A stretch of DNA of 64,000 bases from Mycolicibacterium helvum (GTDB lineage Bacteria; Actinomycetota; Actinomycetes; Mycobacteriales; Mycobacteriaceae): positions 2,542,001 to 2,606,000 of the forward strand of contig NZ_AP022596.1 in assembly GCF_010731895.1 (NCBI RefSeq). The letters are read 5' to 3'. The translations under genes were made by a program, and so were the position numbers. This document shows positions 17,969 through 31,317 of the stretch, in pieces (within the stretch, counting starts at the first letter, position 1; the number at the start of each line of letters is the position of its first letter). The notes below the pieces were generated by a model. It saw only the letters and a program-made list of their open reading frames with translations. It ran no database searches and was not told where the DNA came from.

Positions 17969-19500
17969 AGCGTCACACCGTCCAGCTCTTGGTGATCATC
18001 GCGGTCTTGGCGTTCGGCCTGATCGGGTGGATTGTCTACGGCTACATCGGAGCTGGTGTGGGCCTGGCGCTCGGTCTGATCCTGTTCGCGATTCCGTGGC
18101 GGCGCCAACCGCTGTGGTCGTGGCTGGGTCTCTATCTGCGTCGCAACCGCCCGATCCCGCTGGCCGAGCCTGTGACGGTGGCCAACGACCGCTCCGGTGG
18201 CGGGGTGCGCTACCAGGACGGAGTGGCCATTGTCGCCGTCCAGCTGCTTGGGAAGGCACATACCCCAACGGTTTTCACCGGCTCGACCGCGACTCACACC
18301 CGCAACACCATCGACGTCAGCGACCTCCTGCCGGCGATGCACCAGAGCCTTGGCTTGACCATCGAGTCACTGTCGGTGGTGACGGCGGGCTCCCGGCGTC
18401 GCAGCACAGGCGACTATCCGAGGGTGTACGACACCCTCATCGGTACCCCACCCTATGCCGGTCAGCGGGAGACCTGGCTGGTGCTCCGGTTGCGGGCGCT
18501 GGAGAACGCCGACGCCCTGCGACGGCGCACCACAGTGGGGACCGCCGCGCTGGCCGCTGCCCAGCGGATCGCGGCGGGCCTACGCTGCAACGGGATTCGT
18601 GCGAAGGTGGCCACCGCGACCGACATGGTGGAATTGGAACGTCGGCTGGGGCGCGCCGCGCTGGAGTCGCACAATCAGCGTTGGCGTACCGCGCGCAGCG
18701 ACGCCGGCTGGCTGACCACCTACGCCTATCGACCGCGCGATATCAACGCCGAGATGCTGGCTCAGGCCTGGTCGCTGCGGGCCGACGGGATCATCCAGAA
18801 CGTCACCCTCTTCCCAGACGGAACCGCCACCGCGACGATCACCGTGCGCAGCGCACAACCGCCGACCGCTCCGCCCAGTGTGGTCTTGAAGACTCTGCCG
18901 GGTGAGCAGGCCAGTGCGGTCGCCGCCAATCTGTGTGGGCCACGCCCGGAACTGCGCGGAATCACCCGCGGGCGGGCGCCGGCCACACTGGTCCTGCCGA
19001 TCGGGCCGTCAGGTGTGCTGCTGGGCAAGGTTGATGCCGGTGATCGGATGTTGCTGCCGCTGGGCGATCCCGGTGAGTTCAGCCGCATCCATATCGCGGC
19101 CGACGACGTGATAGCCAAACGCATCATCATCCGTACCGCGGGAGCGGGTGACCGGATCACCGTGCACACCAAGGATTTGCATCGTTGGGAGAGTGTGCGC
19201 ATGCCGCACATCGCGGTGTCGGATCAGCCGCGGCCGGCGTCGGGCACCACCGTCAGTGTGGTGGACGGTACCGTGGCTCCGGCGCCCCGTCCGAACACCG
19301 TGATCTCGGTGGGCCGGCCCGGTGAGACACAACGCGGGTCGGCTGACGTTGTCATCACGCAGATCGGTCCGGCCACTGTCGAGGTGAATGCCGCCGGCGT
19401 GGTCTACATGGTGGAGGTTGAGCTGTTCCGCGCCGAGAATCGTTATGTGTCAAGTGAACCGACCAGCCTTCGGTTCGAGGAACTGGAACTGGCGGACTAG
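17965..19500 (+). CDS. eccE2: ESX-2 membrane subunit EccE2
   Basis: A 511-residue EccE. Two adjacent N-terminal transmembrane helices (about residues 7-42) are followed by a large soluble domain. EccE sits at the periphery of the EccBCDE membrane complex. EccE sequences are weakly conserved, so the call depends on topology, length and position between mycP2 and eccA2. GTG 17965 overlaps the mycP2 stop. The stop is three bases before eccA2. Confidence 0.9.
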   Translation: MKRHTVQLLVIIAVLAFGLIGWIVYGYIGAGVGLALGLILFAIPWRRQPLWSWLGLYLRRNRPIPLAEPVTVANDRSGGGVRYQDGVAIVAVQLLGKAHTPTVFTGSTATHTRNTIDVSDLLPAMHQSLGLTIESLSVVTAGSRRRSTGDYPRVYDTLIGTPPYAGQRETWLVLRLRALENADALRRRTTVGTAALAAAQRIAAGLRCNGIRAKVATATDMVELERRLGRAALESHNQRWRTARSDAGWLTTYAYRPRDINAEMLAQAWSLRADGIIQNVTLFPDGTATATITVRSAQPPTAPPSVVLKTLPGEQASAVAANLCGPRPELRGITRGRAPATLVLPIGPSGVLLGKVDAGDRMLLPLGDPGEFSRIHIAADDVIAKRIIIRTAGAGDRITVHTKDLHRWESVRMPHIAVSDQPRPASGTTVSVVDGTVAPAPRPNTVISVGRPGETQRGSADVVITQIGPATVEVNAAGVVYMVEVELFRAENRYVSSEPTSLRFEELELAD

Positions 19501-19503
19501 GTC

Positions 19504-21351
19504 ATGACCAGTAGTACCGACACCGCGGCGGCCCGCAGGCAGTTCGACCAGGCGATGGCTGCGCTGGACGCCGACCCGAAGACAGCGCTTCGGCATTTCC
19601 GGGATGCCACCGGGATCGATCCGTCGATGGCCGATGCCTGGCTGGGTCGGATCGCTGCCGGCGATGATGCACTGGACACCCTGCAGCAGCTGTATGCCTA
19701 CGGGACGCGCCTGCACCGGGAGACCAACCGGCTCGGGGTGCGGCTTTCGGCACCGATCAAGGCCGGGCCCTATCTGTCGGTTAACGTCACCGAGTCCTCG
19801 CACGCCGGAGTGGCACTGGCCAGCGGGCTGGTCGACGACGGCCAGTTCGAGAAAGCCGAAGCGGTGCTGGAGGATTCGGCTCTGCTGGACACCTGGGAGA
19901 ACCACCAGTGGCAGCAGTATGTACGGGCCTACCTGATGTTCGCCACCCAGCGCTGGCCCGATGTGATCGCCGAGGCGGCGCGGGTGCTGCCGCCGCAGGC
20001 GATCATCATGTCGGCTGTCACGGCGGCCACCAACGCGCTCGCCGCGCATGCCGCCGCACATCTGGGGCAGGCCCGGGTGGCGCTGGACTGGGCCGACCGG
20101 GTGGAACTACGGTCTGAGCGCGGGACCGAGACGCGCAGGCACAGCCTGCTCGACACCGCTGTCACTGCCATCGATCCACTGGAATTCCCGCTGATCGCCG
20201 CCGATCTGGCCTATGTGCGGGGCATGGCCCACCGGCAGCTCGGTGAAGAGGACAAGGCGCAGATCTGGTTGTCCAAGGCCACGATAAATGGTGCGCTGAT
20301 CGAGCCGGCCAAGCAGGCGCTGGCGGATCCGAGGTTGCAGCTGGTCGTCACCGACGAGGACACGATCAACAGCCGCACCAACAAATGGGACGTCAGCACC
20401 GAGCAGTCCGAGAACGAGCGGGCTGAAGAGGAGAACGCCGAGCGGCGGGTCGAGTTGCTCACCGAAGGCCGTGCGCTGCTGAACAATCAGGTGGGGCTGG
20501 CCGACGTGAAGCGGGCGGTTGCCGAACTCGAAGACCAAATCGAGGTCCGCGCGCTGCGGCTGGCTCACGGCCTGCCGGTCACCAACCAGACCAACCACAT
20601 GCTGCTGGTGGGACCGCCCGGGACCGGCAAGACGACGACGGCAGAAGCGCTGGGCAAGATCTATGCCGGGCTGGGGATCGTCCGGCACCCAGAGATCATC
20701 GAGGTCAAGCGCGCTGACTTCTGCGGCGAGCACATCGGCTCGTCAGGTCCGAAAACCAATGAACTGATCAGTCGTTCGCTGGGCCGGATCCTGTTCATGG
20801 ACGAGTTCTACTCGCTCGTGGAACGCCATCACGACGGACGGCCGGACATGATCGGCATGGAGGCGGTGAATCAGCTTCTGGTCGCGCTGGAGGTGCACCG
20901 CTTCGACTTCTGTTTCATCGGGGCCGGCTACGAGAAGGAAGTCGACGAATTCCTCACCGTGAACCCCGGTTTGGCGGGGCGGTTCAACCGCAAGCTGCGG
21001 TTCGAGTCCTACAGCCCTGACGAGCTGGTTCAGATTGCGATCCGCTACGGCGCGCCGCGGGCCACGGTGATCGACCCGGCCGCGCAGGAAGCCCTCAACG
21101 CGGCGTGTCGCAAGCTGCGGGCCTACCTCGCGCCGGACGGCAGCCACGGCGTCGACGTGATGCAGAACGGCCGATTCGCCCGCAACGTCGTTGAGCGTGC
21201 CGAGCGGTTACGGGATTCCCGGGTCGCCGCCCAGAACCGGACCAACCGTGGATCGGTGACGGTCGAGGACCTCGAGACCTTGCGCACCCAGGATCTCGTC
21301 GCGGCGGTAGCCGATGCCTGCGCGGAAAAGAATGTGCCCCTCGAGCTTTGA
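19504..21351 (+). CDS. eccA2: ESX-2 cytosolic AAA+ ATPase EccA2
   Basis: A 615-residue CbxX/CfqX-type AAA+ ATPase (M. tuberculosis EccA2 is about 619). The N-terminal half is a TPR-like helical domain. The C-terminal AAA+ domain carries Walker A GPPGTGKT at residues 370-377, Walker B ILFMDEFYSL and an arginine-finger region GLAGRFNRKLRF. EccA proteins interact with substrates or EspG chaperones and may recycle them. It is the last gene of the ESX-2 run and is convergent with the kinase-like gene, with only four bases between the stops. Confidence 0.95.
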   Translation: MTSSTDTAAARRQFDQAMAALDADPKTALRHFRDATGIDPSMADAWLGRIAAGDDALDTLQQLYAYGTRLHRETNRLGVRLSAPIKAGPYLSVNVTESSHAGVALASGLVDDGQFEKAEAVLEDSALLDTWENHQWQQYVRAYLMFATQRWPDVIAEAARVLPPQAIIMSAVTAATNALAAHAAAHLGQARVALDWADRVELRSERGTETRRHSLLDTAVTAIDPLEFPLIAADLAYVRGMAHRQLGEEDKAQIWLSKATINGALIEPAKQALADPRLQLVVTDEDTINSRTNKWDVSTEQSENERAEEENAERRVELLTEGRALLNNQVGLADVKRAVAELEDQIEVRALRLAHGLPVTNQTNHMLLVGPPGTGKTTTAEALGKIYAGLGIVRHPEIIEVKRADFCGEHIGSSGPKTNELISRSLGRILFMDEFYSLVERHHDGRPDMIGMEAVNQLLVALEVHRFDFCFIGAGYEKEVDEFLTVNPGLAGRFNRKLRFESYSPDELVQIAIRYGAPRATVIDPAAQEALNAACRKLRAYLAPDGSHGVDVMQNGRFARNVVERAERLRDSRVAAQNRTNRGSVTVEDLETLRTQDLVAAVADACAEKNVPLEL

Positions 21352-21355
21352 TCGA

Positions 21356-22111
21356 TCATCTCAATGCGGCGGCGGCCGCGGTGGCCAACGCTCGCGCACG
21401 CTCAAAGCGCTGATCCGGATCCTTCGCCATGGCCTTGGCGACGACGTCGTCCATCGCCGCCGGCAGCCACGGCGCGAAGCGGGTGGGCTGTGGGGCGGCG
21501 TCGTGCAGGTGGCAGTTCACCACCTCGTCCTTGGACGCGGCGTCGAAGAACGGCGGCTTGCCTGTCAGCAGCCGAAACAGTGAGCAGCCCAGCGAATATA
21601 TGTCGGTGCGTCCGTCCACCGCTTTGCCCCGCAACATCTCCGGTGACGCGTAGGCCGCTGACACCAGCGCCACCCCGTTCTCGGTGAATGGGGGCGCAGC
21701 GAAGTCGGCCAACAGCGCCCGATCATGTTCTGCCAGAAGAATATTTGATGGCTTGACGTCACCGTGCACGACGCCCTGGGCGTGGGCGAAGTCCAACGCC
21801 TCGGCCACGTCGGTGATGATCTGCACCGCGCGCTCCGGCGGCATCCGCCCGGCCCGCAGCTCGGTGTCGGCGTCGCCACCGAGCACGTAGGGCATTGTGA
21901 TCCAGGGAATTCCGGAGTCCGTCTGGCCGCGGTCAAGCACCGGCACGATATCGGGATGGACAAGGGCTGAAGTCGAGGGCTGTCCGGAAACGAAAACCTT
22001 CAGTGCGACAAGACCAGCCCCGTGCCTGGCAAGGTACACCGCGCTTGTGCCGCCCGCTCCGAGGACGGACTGGATCACGTATCCGCCGACGCTAGCGGGG
22101 TTGGGGTCCAC
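21356..22111 (-). CDS. Minimal Ser/Thr protein kinase-like protein
   Basis: A 251-residue kinase fold without a membrane segment or extra domain. Present are the P-loop GAGGTSAVYLA, the VALK lysine (Lys38), Asp118/Asn123 in HGDVKPSN, Asp136 in the DFG position, and ASPEMLRG. Oddities are HGD instead of HRD, DFA instead of DFG, and only about 13 residues between the VALK strand and HPDIVPVLD, so the alpha-C helix with its Glu seems to be missing. I chose GTG 22111, which overlaps the MinD-like gene by 20 bases; a longer start at 22162 would add basic residues of low conservation. It may be a weak kinase or a pseudokinase. Confidence 0.8.
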   Translation of the reverse strand: MDPNPASVGGYVIQSVLGAGGTSAVYLARHGAGLVALKVFVSGQPSTSALVHPDIVPVLDRGQTDSGIPWITMPYVLGGDADTELRAGRMPPERAVQIITDVAEALDFAHAQGVVHGDVKPSNILLAEHDRALLADFAAPPFTENGVALVSAAYASPEMLRGKAVDGRTDIYSLGCSLFRLLTGKPPFFDAASKDEVVNCHLHDAAPQPTRFAPWLPAAMDDVVAKAMAKDPDQRFERARALATAAAAALR

Positions 22112-23162
22112 GGTGGGGCATCGTCGCGAAGAATTGCGAAATGACCGCCGCCACTTCGACAAAGGCCCGCCGGGTCGGTCCCGACATCTCGCTGCTGTTG
22201 TTGATCACGCCGCCGGGACGTAAGCCCGGATCGAACGGCACTTCCACCACTGCCTGCCGTCGGGATCGGAACTGGTCGGCCAGCAACCCGCGGGTGCGCT
22301 TGTCGGAATGGCCGTCGGAATCGTTGAGTACGATCACCGAGCGCTGCATCAGCCCGGTCTTGCCATGGGCGGCAAGCCATTCCATCGTCTGCGCGGCCGC
22401 CGACGCACCGTCTGGCCACGGTGAGGACACCACGATCAGCGCGTCCACGTCACGCATCGCCTCCTGGGTGACCGGAGCGTCCATCGTCGAACCGCAATCG
22501 ACGATCGAGATCGTGAAATGCCGATCCAGGCGCATCGTGGCCTCGCGGTAGATCGCCGCGTCCAGAATCCCGCGACGGCTGCCGTTCTCCCCGGCCAGCA
22601 CGAACAACCCCGACGAGTTGCTGCCCATCCGGGTGAGCACTTCGGCGAAGGACTGCAGGTTCTTGTTCTTGGCCAGCTCCCAGTAGGAACCGCCGGCCCG
22701 GGGGTCGATCCGGCTGCCCAGCCGGCCGAACGCCGTGTCGGCGTCGACAGCCACCACCCGATCGCCGCGCCGCAGCTCGGCCAGGACGCACCCGACGCTG
22801 GCGGCCACGGTCGTCTTGCCGACACCGCCCTTGCCGAGCACTCCGATCTTGTAGTGGCCGCGCAGCGGGGCGGCCACCATGGCCTCCATCGCCGCCTGGC
22901 GCTGCTCCTGACGCGACGGGCCGGGATTCAGCAGCCCGAACGTCGCTGCATAGACACCGCGCCGCCAGCCGTGGGTCGGTTTGGGCTTGACCGGCCGGGG
23001 TGGCAGGGGAGCCCGCGGCGCCGGATAGGGCCGTTGGGCAGCCGGGGGCGGCGACGGCGGGATCACGATGCGCGGGATCCGCTCGGTCGGCGGCCCAGCG
23101 GAGTGCTCCGCTGGCCGGCCTTGCCGGTAGCGGTCGCGCAGGTGGTCATCGCGGTCGGTCAT
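22092..23162 (-). CDS. MinD-like ATPase, Rv3860-like
   Basis: A 356-residue deviant-Walker ATPase with GKGGVGKTTVAASVG near residue 115. A disordered Pro/Arg-rich N-terminus of about 100 residues precedes it, as in EspI-type proteins. VAVDADTAFGRLGSRID and a switch segment IVDCGSTMDAPV are visible. M. tuberculosis Rv3860 (about 390 residues) is likewise divergent from gltB, which supports orthology. It is paralogous to the ATPase inside the ESX-2 run. ATG 23162 is the start. Coupling to the downstream kinase-like gene suggests joint function. Confidence 0.85.
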   Translation of the reverse strand: MTDRDDHLRDRYRQGRPAEHSAGPPTERIPRIVIPPSPPPAAQRPYPAPRAPLPPRPVKPKPTHGWRRGVYAATFGLLNPGPSRQEQRQAAMEAMVAAPLRGHYKIGVLGKGGVGKTTVAASVGCVLAELRRGDRVVAVDADTAFGRLGSRIDPRAGGSYWELAKNKNLQSFAEVLTRMGSNSSGLFVLAGENGSRRGILDAAIYREATMRLDRHFTISIVDCGSTMDAPVTQEAMRDVDALIVVSSPWPDGASAAAQTMEWLAAHGKTGLMQRSVIVLNDSDGHSDKRTRGLLADQFRSRRQAVVEVPFDPGLRPGGVINNSSEMSGPTRRAFVEVAAVISQFFATMPHRGPQPR

Positions 23163-23692
23163 CGTGTTCAGTATCGCTGGTGCGCGAGATCGACGTTTTG
23201 GCGGATTCCACTCGCGTTCGCTGGCCCATTTGTCAGTTGGGGCGCAAAAGCTAAGAATCCGACCAGAGTTTGCGCAAAGTCCCAGATCGACCGTTAGCCC
23301 AGGTCGCGATGGCAGTGATAACTGGTGATGTGAGTTATCCCGCACCAGGAACCCCACCGGCGTACGCCGTCAGCAAACAGCCCAAAACACCGTTGACGGA
23401 GCACCCCATCCACGCGGACGCGTCAAGACGGCCGATCGCAACACCAAAAAGGGGCGCCGACAACCGATTCCGCAGCAGAATCGTTCATTGGCCGCGGGTG
23501 CGCGAAGAACGGGAGCGCAACCGACTTAGCCTAGACTAAGTTGGCATGTCAGCGAGGGTTTGACATATCGTTTTACGACTTGTTGACACCACAGTGGAGC
23601 CCCGTCCAGTGACGCACGGAGGAATCCCTGGCGGGGCGCGGTGACGTCGACGAACCACCGCGCAAAAATTGCTTGTGAAGGGTCAGGTGCGA
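23163..23692. promoter_or_regulatory. Divergent intergenic region between the MinD-like gene and gltB
   Basis: No convincing gene is seen in these 530 bases. Two inverted repeats stand out: GATAAC/GTTATC at 23317-23339 and ACTTAG/CTAAGT at 23524-23541. The second is about 150 bases before gltB. A TTGACA sequence in the tract after it, around 23560, could be a -35 element. The controlling protein is unknown; a nitrogen regulator would fit gltB. Confidence 0.5.
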
Positions 23693-28265
<4,573 letters not shown>

Positions 28266-28273
<8 letters not shown>

Positions 28274-29735
28274 TCCACGCGGTTTCCTCAAGTACACCAA
28301 GCGTGAGACGCCGGTACGCCGGCCGGTCGATCTGCGGCTGAAGGATTGGAAAGAGGTCTACGAAGCGGACTTCTCCCACGAGACCCTGGAGGCCCAGGCT
28401 TCCCGGTGCATGGACTGCGGAATCCCGTTCTGCCACAACGGTTGCCCGCTCGGGAATCTGATTCCCGAGTGGAACGACCTGGTCTATCGGGACCGTTGGC
28501 GCGACGCGATCGAGCGGCTGCACGCCACCAACAACTTCCCGGAGTTCACTGGCAGGCTGTGCCCGGCGCCGTGCGAGGCGTCCTGCGTGCTGGGCATCAA
28601 CCAGGATCCGGTGACCATCAAGCAGGTCGAGGTCGAGATCATCGACAATGCCTTCGCCGAGGGCTGGGTCGTGCCGATGATGCCGGACAAGATGACCGGC
28701 AAGAAGGTCGCGGTCGTCGGGTCGGGTCCCGCGGGGTTGGCCGCCGCGCAGCAGCTGACCAGGGCGGGGCACCAGGTGACGGTGTTCGAGCGCGCCGACC
28801 GCATCGGTGGCCTACTGCGCTACGGAATCCCCGAGTTCAAGATGGAGAAGCGCCACATCGACCGGCGGCTGGAGCAGATGGAGGCCGAGGGCACGCAGTT
28901 CCGCACCGGGGTCAACGTCGGCGTCGACCTCACGGTTGCGCAGCTGCGGCTGAACTACGACGCCGTGGTGCTCAGCGGTGGCGCGACCGATTGGCGCGAC
29001 CTGCCGGTTCCCGGGCGCGAGTTCGACGGCATCCACCAGGCCATGGAGTACCTGCCGTGGGCTAACAAGGTTCAGCAGGGTGACCCGGTGGTCGACGAAG
29101 ACGGTGAGCCGCCGATCACTGCCAAGGGCAAGAAGGTCGTCATCATCGGTGGCGGCGACACCGGCGCGGACTGCCTGGGCACCGCGCACCGGCAGGGTGC
29201 CGCCAGCGTCCATCAGTTCGAGATCATGCCGCGGCCGCCGGAGACCCGGGCTGACTCGACGCCGTGGCCGACGTACCCGCTGATGTTCCGGGTGGCCTCG
29301 GCTCACGAAGAGGGTGGCGAGCGGGTGTTCGCGGTGAACACCGAGAAGTTCCTTGGCGACGAGGGCAAGGTCACCGGGCTGCGCGCGCACGAAGTGGAGA
29401 TGAAGGGCGGCAAGTTCGAAAAGGTGGAGGACACCGACTTCGAACTCGATGCCGACCTGGTGCTGCTGGCGATGGGCTTCGTCGGGCCGGAACGGCCGGG
29501 GCTGCTCACCGACCTGGGTGTGGAACTCAACGAGCGCGGCAACGTCACCCGCGACAAAAACTTCGCCACCTCGGTGCCGGGCATCTTCGTCGCCGGTGAC
29601 ATGGGGCGCGGCCAGTCGTTGATCGTGTGGGCGATCGCCGAGGGCCGGGCCGCAGCTGCGGGCGTAGACCGCTACTTGATGGGGCACTCCGCGTTGCCGG
29701 CGCCGATCAAGCCGACGGCCGCTCCGCAGCGCTGA
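28266..29735 (+). CDS. gltD: Glutamate synthase small subunit
   Basis: A 489-residue iron-sulfur flavoprotein that passes electrons from NADPH to GltB. The N-terminal cysteine clusters [17 protein letters not shown] and CPAPCEASC are complete. The FAD motif [15 protein letters not shown] (near residue 155) and the NADPH motif [13 protein letters not shown] (near 295) are clear, and the second FAD motif [18 protein letters not shown] lies near the end. The ATG 28266 start lies inside the end of gltB, so the subunits are translationally coupled. Confidence 0.97.
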
Positions 29736-29741
29736 GCGGGC

Positions 29742-29755
29742 GGTCCGGCCGGACC
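29742..29755 (+). terminator. Palindrome after gltD
   Basis: GGTCCGGCCGGACC is a perfect 14-base palindrome six bases after the gltD stop. It has no T-tract. A terminator or mRNA 3' end role is possible, as many mycobacterial terminators lack a U-run. Confidence 0.35.
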
Positions 29756-29907
29756 TCATTGGTCACTGCTGCCCCAGCCGAATCATCGGATTATTTACCG
29801 GCGCGCCTATTGCAGTTTGCGGTGGGATCTGTATCTAATTGCTGGAATGGGTGCTGCGGTAAAGTTGCGACCCGGTAAGGCCGAGATCGACCACAGGAGT
29901 GATCCTT

Positions 29908-30048
29908 GTGTACATCAACCCGATATCTCGCTCGCGAGTCGGGCGCATAGCCTGGTGCTTCTTCCGTCACCCGATGAAGAGCCGCGAGTTCCCGGCCAAG
30001 CACGAACGCCTGGTCACCCCCGCCGACCTCGTGCATTACGGCATCTAG
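29908..30048 (+). CDS. Possible 46-residue small protein
   Basis: An open frame from GTG 29908 to TAG 30048 lies in the gap between gltD and the luciferase-like gene. CAGGAG is seven bases before the start. A promoter-like TATCTAAT lies upstream at about 29832. The product starts YINPISRSRVGRIAWCFF and ends in ADLVHYGI, is basic (about nine Arg/Lys) and has a short hydrophobic patch. I do not recognise a family. The support is the ribosome-binding site and coherent composition only. Confidence 0.5.
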   Translation: MYINPISRSRVGRIAWCFFRHPMKSREFPAKHERLVTPADLVHYGI

Positions 30049-30121
30049 CGAGCGTTCTAGCAACCGATTGTGCCGCCGGCTCACACCGGCTCGGGTTTGC
30101 CCGTCGTTACTAGGTTGTTAT

Positions 30122-30964
30122 CTAGAGCCCCGAATCGCGGATCGCCTCCGCGAGCGGCTCCAGCACTGCTGGATCGTGCGGCGTCGGCAGGTAGACGATC
30201 GCCAGATCGAGCCCCTCGGCAGCCAGCGCGGCGGCCTCGTCAACCACCTTCGCGTAGTCGCGGTCATCGCTGAGCCGAACGTGAGCCGACAGCATGATCT
30301 CTGCTGGATCCCGGCCGATGTCGGCGCAGTGGGAAGCCAGCACGTCGCGTTTGCGGGCGAACTCCTCGGGTGTCCCACCGACAAAGTTCCAATGCTGGGC
30401 GTACTTCGCGGTGATGCGTAGCGTGCGCTTCTCTCCGCTACCGCCGATGCAGATCGGCGGGTGCGGCCGCTGCGGTCCCTTGGGCTCGTTGCGGGCCGCC
30501 TCGAGCTGGTAGTACGTGCCGTTAAAGTCGGTGGTGTCTTGGCTGAGCAGGCCGATCAGCACCTGGCAGCCCTCTTCGAAGCGGTCGAAACGCTCCTTGA
30601 TGCTGCCCAGTTCGATGCCGTAGGCGCCCGACTCCTCCTCGTTCCAGCCTGCGCCGATGCCAAGTTCCAGGCGCCCGCCGGAAATGATGTCGACCGCGGC
30701 CGCCATGTTGGCCAGCACCGCAGGGTGCCGGTAGTGGATGCCGGTGACCAGGGTGCCCAGCCGCAGCCGGGTGGTCGCCTGCGCCAGCGCGGTGAGCGTT
30801 GACCAGCCCTCCAGGCACGGACCCGCGGAGTCGGAGAAGATCGGATAGAAGTGGTCGAATGTCCAGCCGGAGTGATACACGTCGATGTCGTCGGCGGCCT
30901 GCCAGACCGCGAGCATGTCGGCCCACGTGGTGTTTTGCGGGGAGGTTTTGAAGGCGAATTGCAC
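30122..30964 (-). CDS. LLM-class F420-dependent oxidoreductase
   Basis: A 280-residue luciferase-like TIM-barrel protein. Typical phrases are the strand-3 region LRLGTLVTGIHYRHPAVLANMAA, SGGRLELGIGAGWNEEE and PPICIGGSGEKRTLRI. Mycobacterial members use F420H2 to reduce or oxidise varied small molecules. The substrate is unknown. ATG 30964 is used. It is followed, on the same strand, by nothing close, and the neighbouring membrane gene starts 330 bases upstream. Confidence 0.9.
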   Translation of the reverse strand: MQFAFKTSPQNTTWADMLAVWQAADDIDVYHSGWTFDHFYPIFSDSAGPCLEGWSTLTALAQATTRLRLGTLVTGIHYRHPAVLANMAAAVDIISGGRLELGIGAGWNEEESGAYGIELGSIKERFDRFEEGCQVLIGLLSQDTTDFNGTYYQLEAARNEPKGPQRPHPPICIGGSGEKRTLRITAKYAQHWNFVGGTPEEFARKRDVLASHCADIGRDPAEIMLSAHVRLSDDRDYAKVVDEAAALAAEGLDLAIVYLPTPHDPAVLEPLAEAIRDSGL

Positions 30965-31000
30965 TATGCCGAGCCTAGTCCGATCTGACGATCGGAGCTG

Positions 31001-31294
31001 TTATCTGGCGTTGGCCTTGCGTCGTGAGACCGGGGGTGGCGGCCCGTAGTAGACCACCTCGCTGGTGCGTTCGGGTTGCGGCCGCAGTGTCTTGGCCAGC
31101 ACGTGTACGAGCAGCCATTGGACGACCCCGACGAGCAGCAGCGGCCACACCGCGCCGGCCAGAAGCGCCGGGCCGACGGTGATGCGCGGCGTGGACCGCT
31201 CGCCGCCGCGTGACCAGGCCGAGAATGCCACGGCCCCGCCGGCGACCAGCGCTGTGACGCAGAGGTACCCGATCACCCACTGGATAGTCGACAT
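31001..31294 (-). CDS. Small two-helix membrane protein
   Basis: A 97-residue protein with two hydrophobic segments (about residues 5-26 and 43-67) and a basic, Pro-rich C-terminal tail (YYGPPPPVSRRKANAR). Synteny places M. tuberculosis Rv3857c, also a small membrane protein, at this location, but I cannot establish homology. ATG 31294 is used. Nothing in the sequence indicates a function. Confidence 0.65.
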   Translation of the reverse strand: MSTIQWVIGYLCVTALVAGGAVAFSAWSRGGERSTPRITVGPALLAGAVWPLLLVGVVQWLLVHVLAKTLRPQPERTSEVVYYGPPPPVSRRKANAR

Positions 31295-31317
31295 GGGGGG
31301 CCCATACCCAGCCTCCG

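Noticed and set aside
23524..23541. An IdeR box upstream of gltB
   Set aside because: The repeat ACTTAG-N6-CTAAGT has IdeR-like bases but too many mismatches to the 19-base consensus to claim it.
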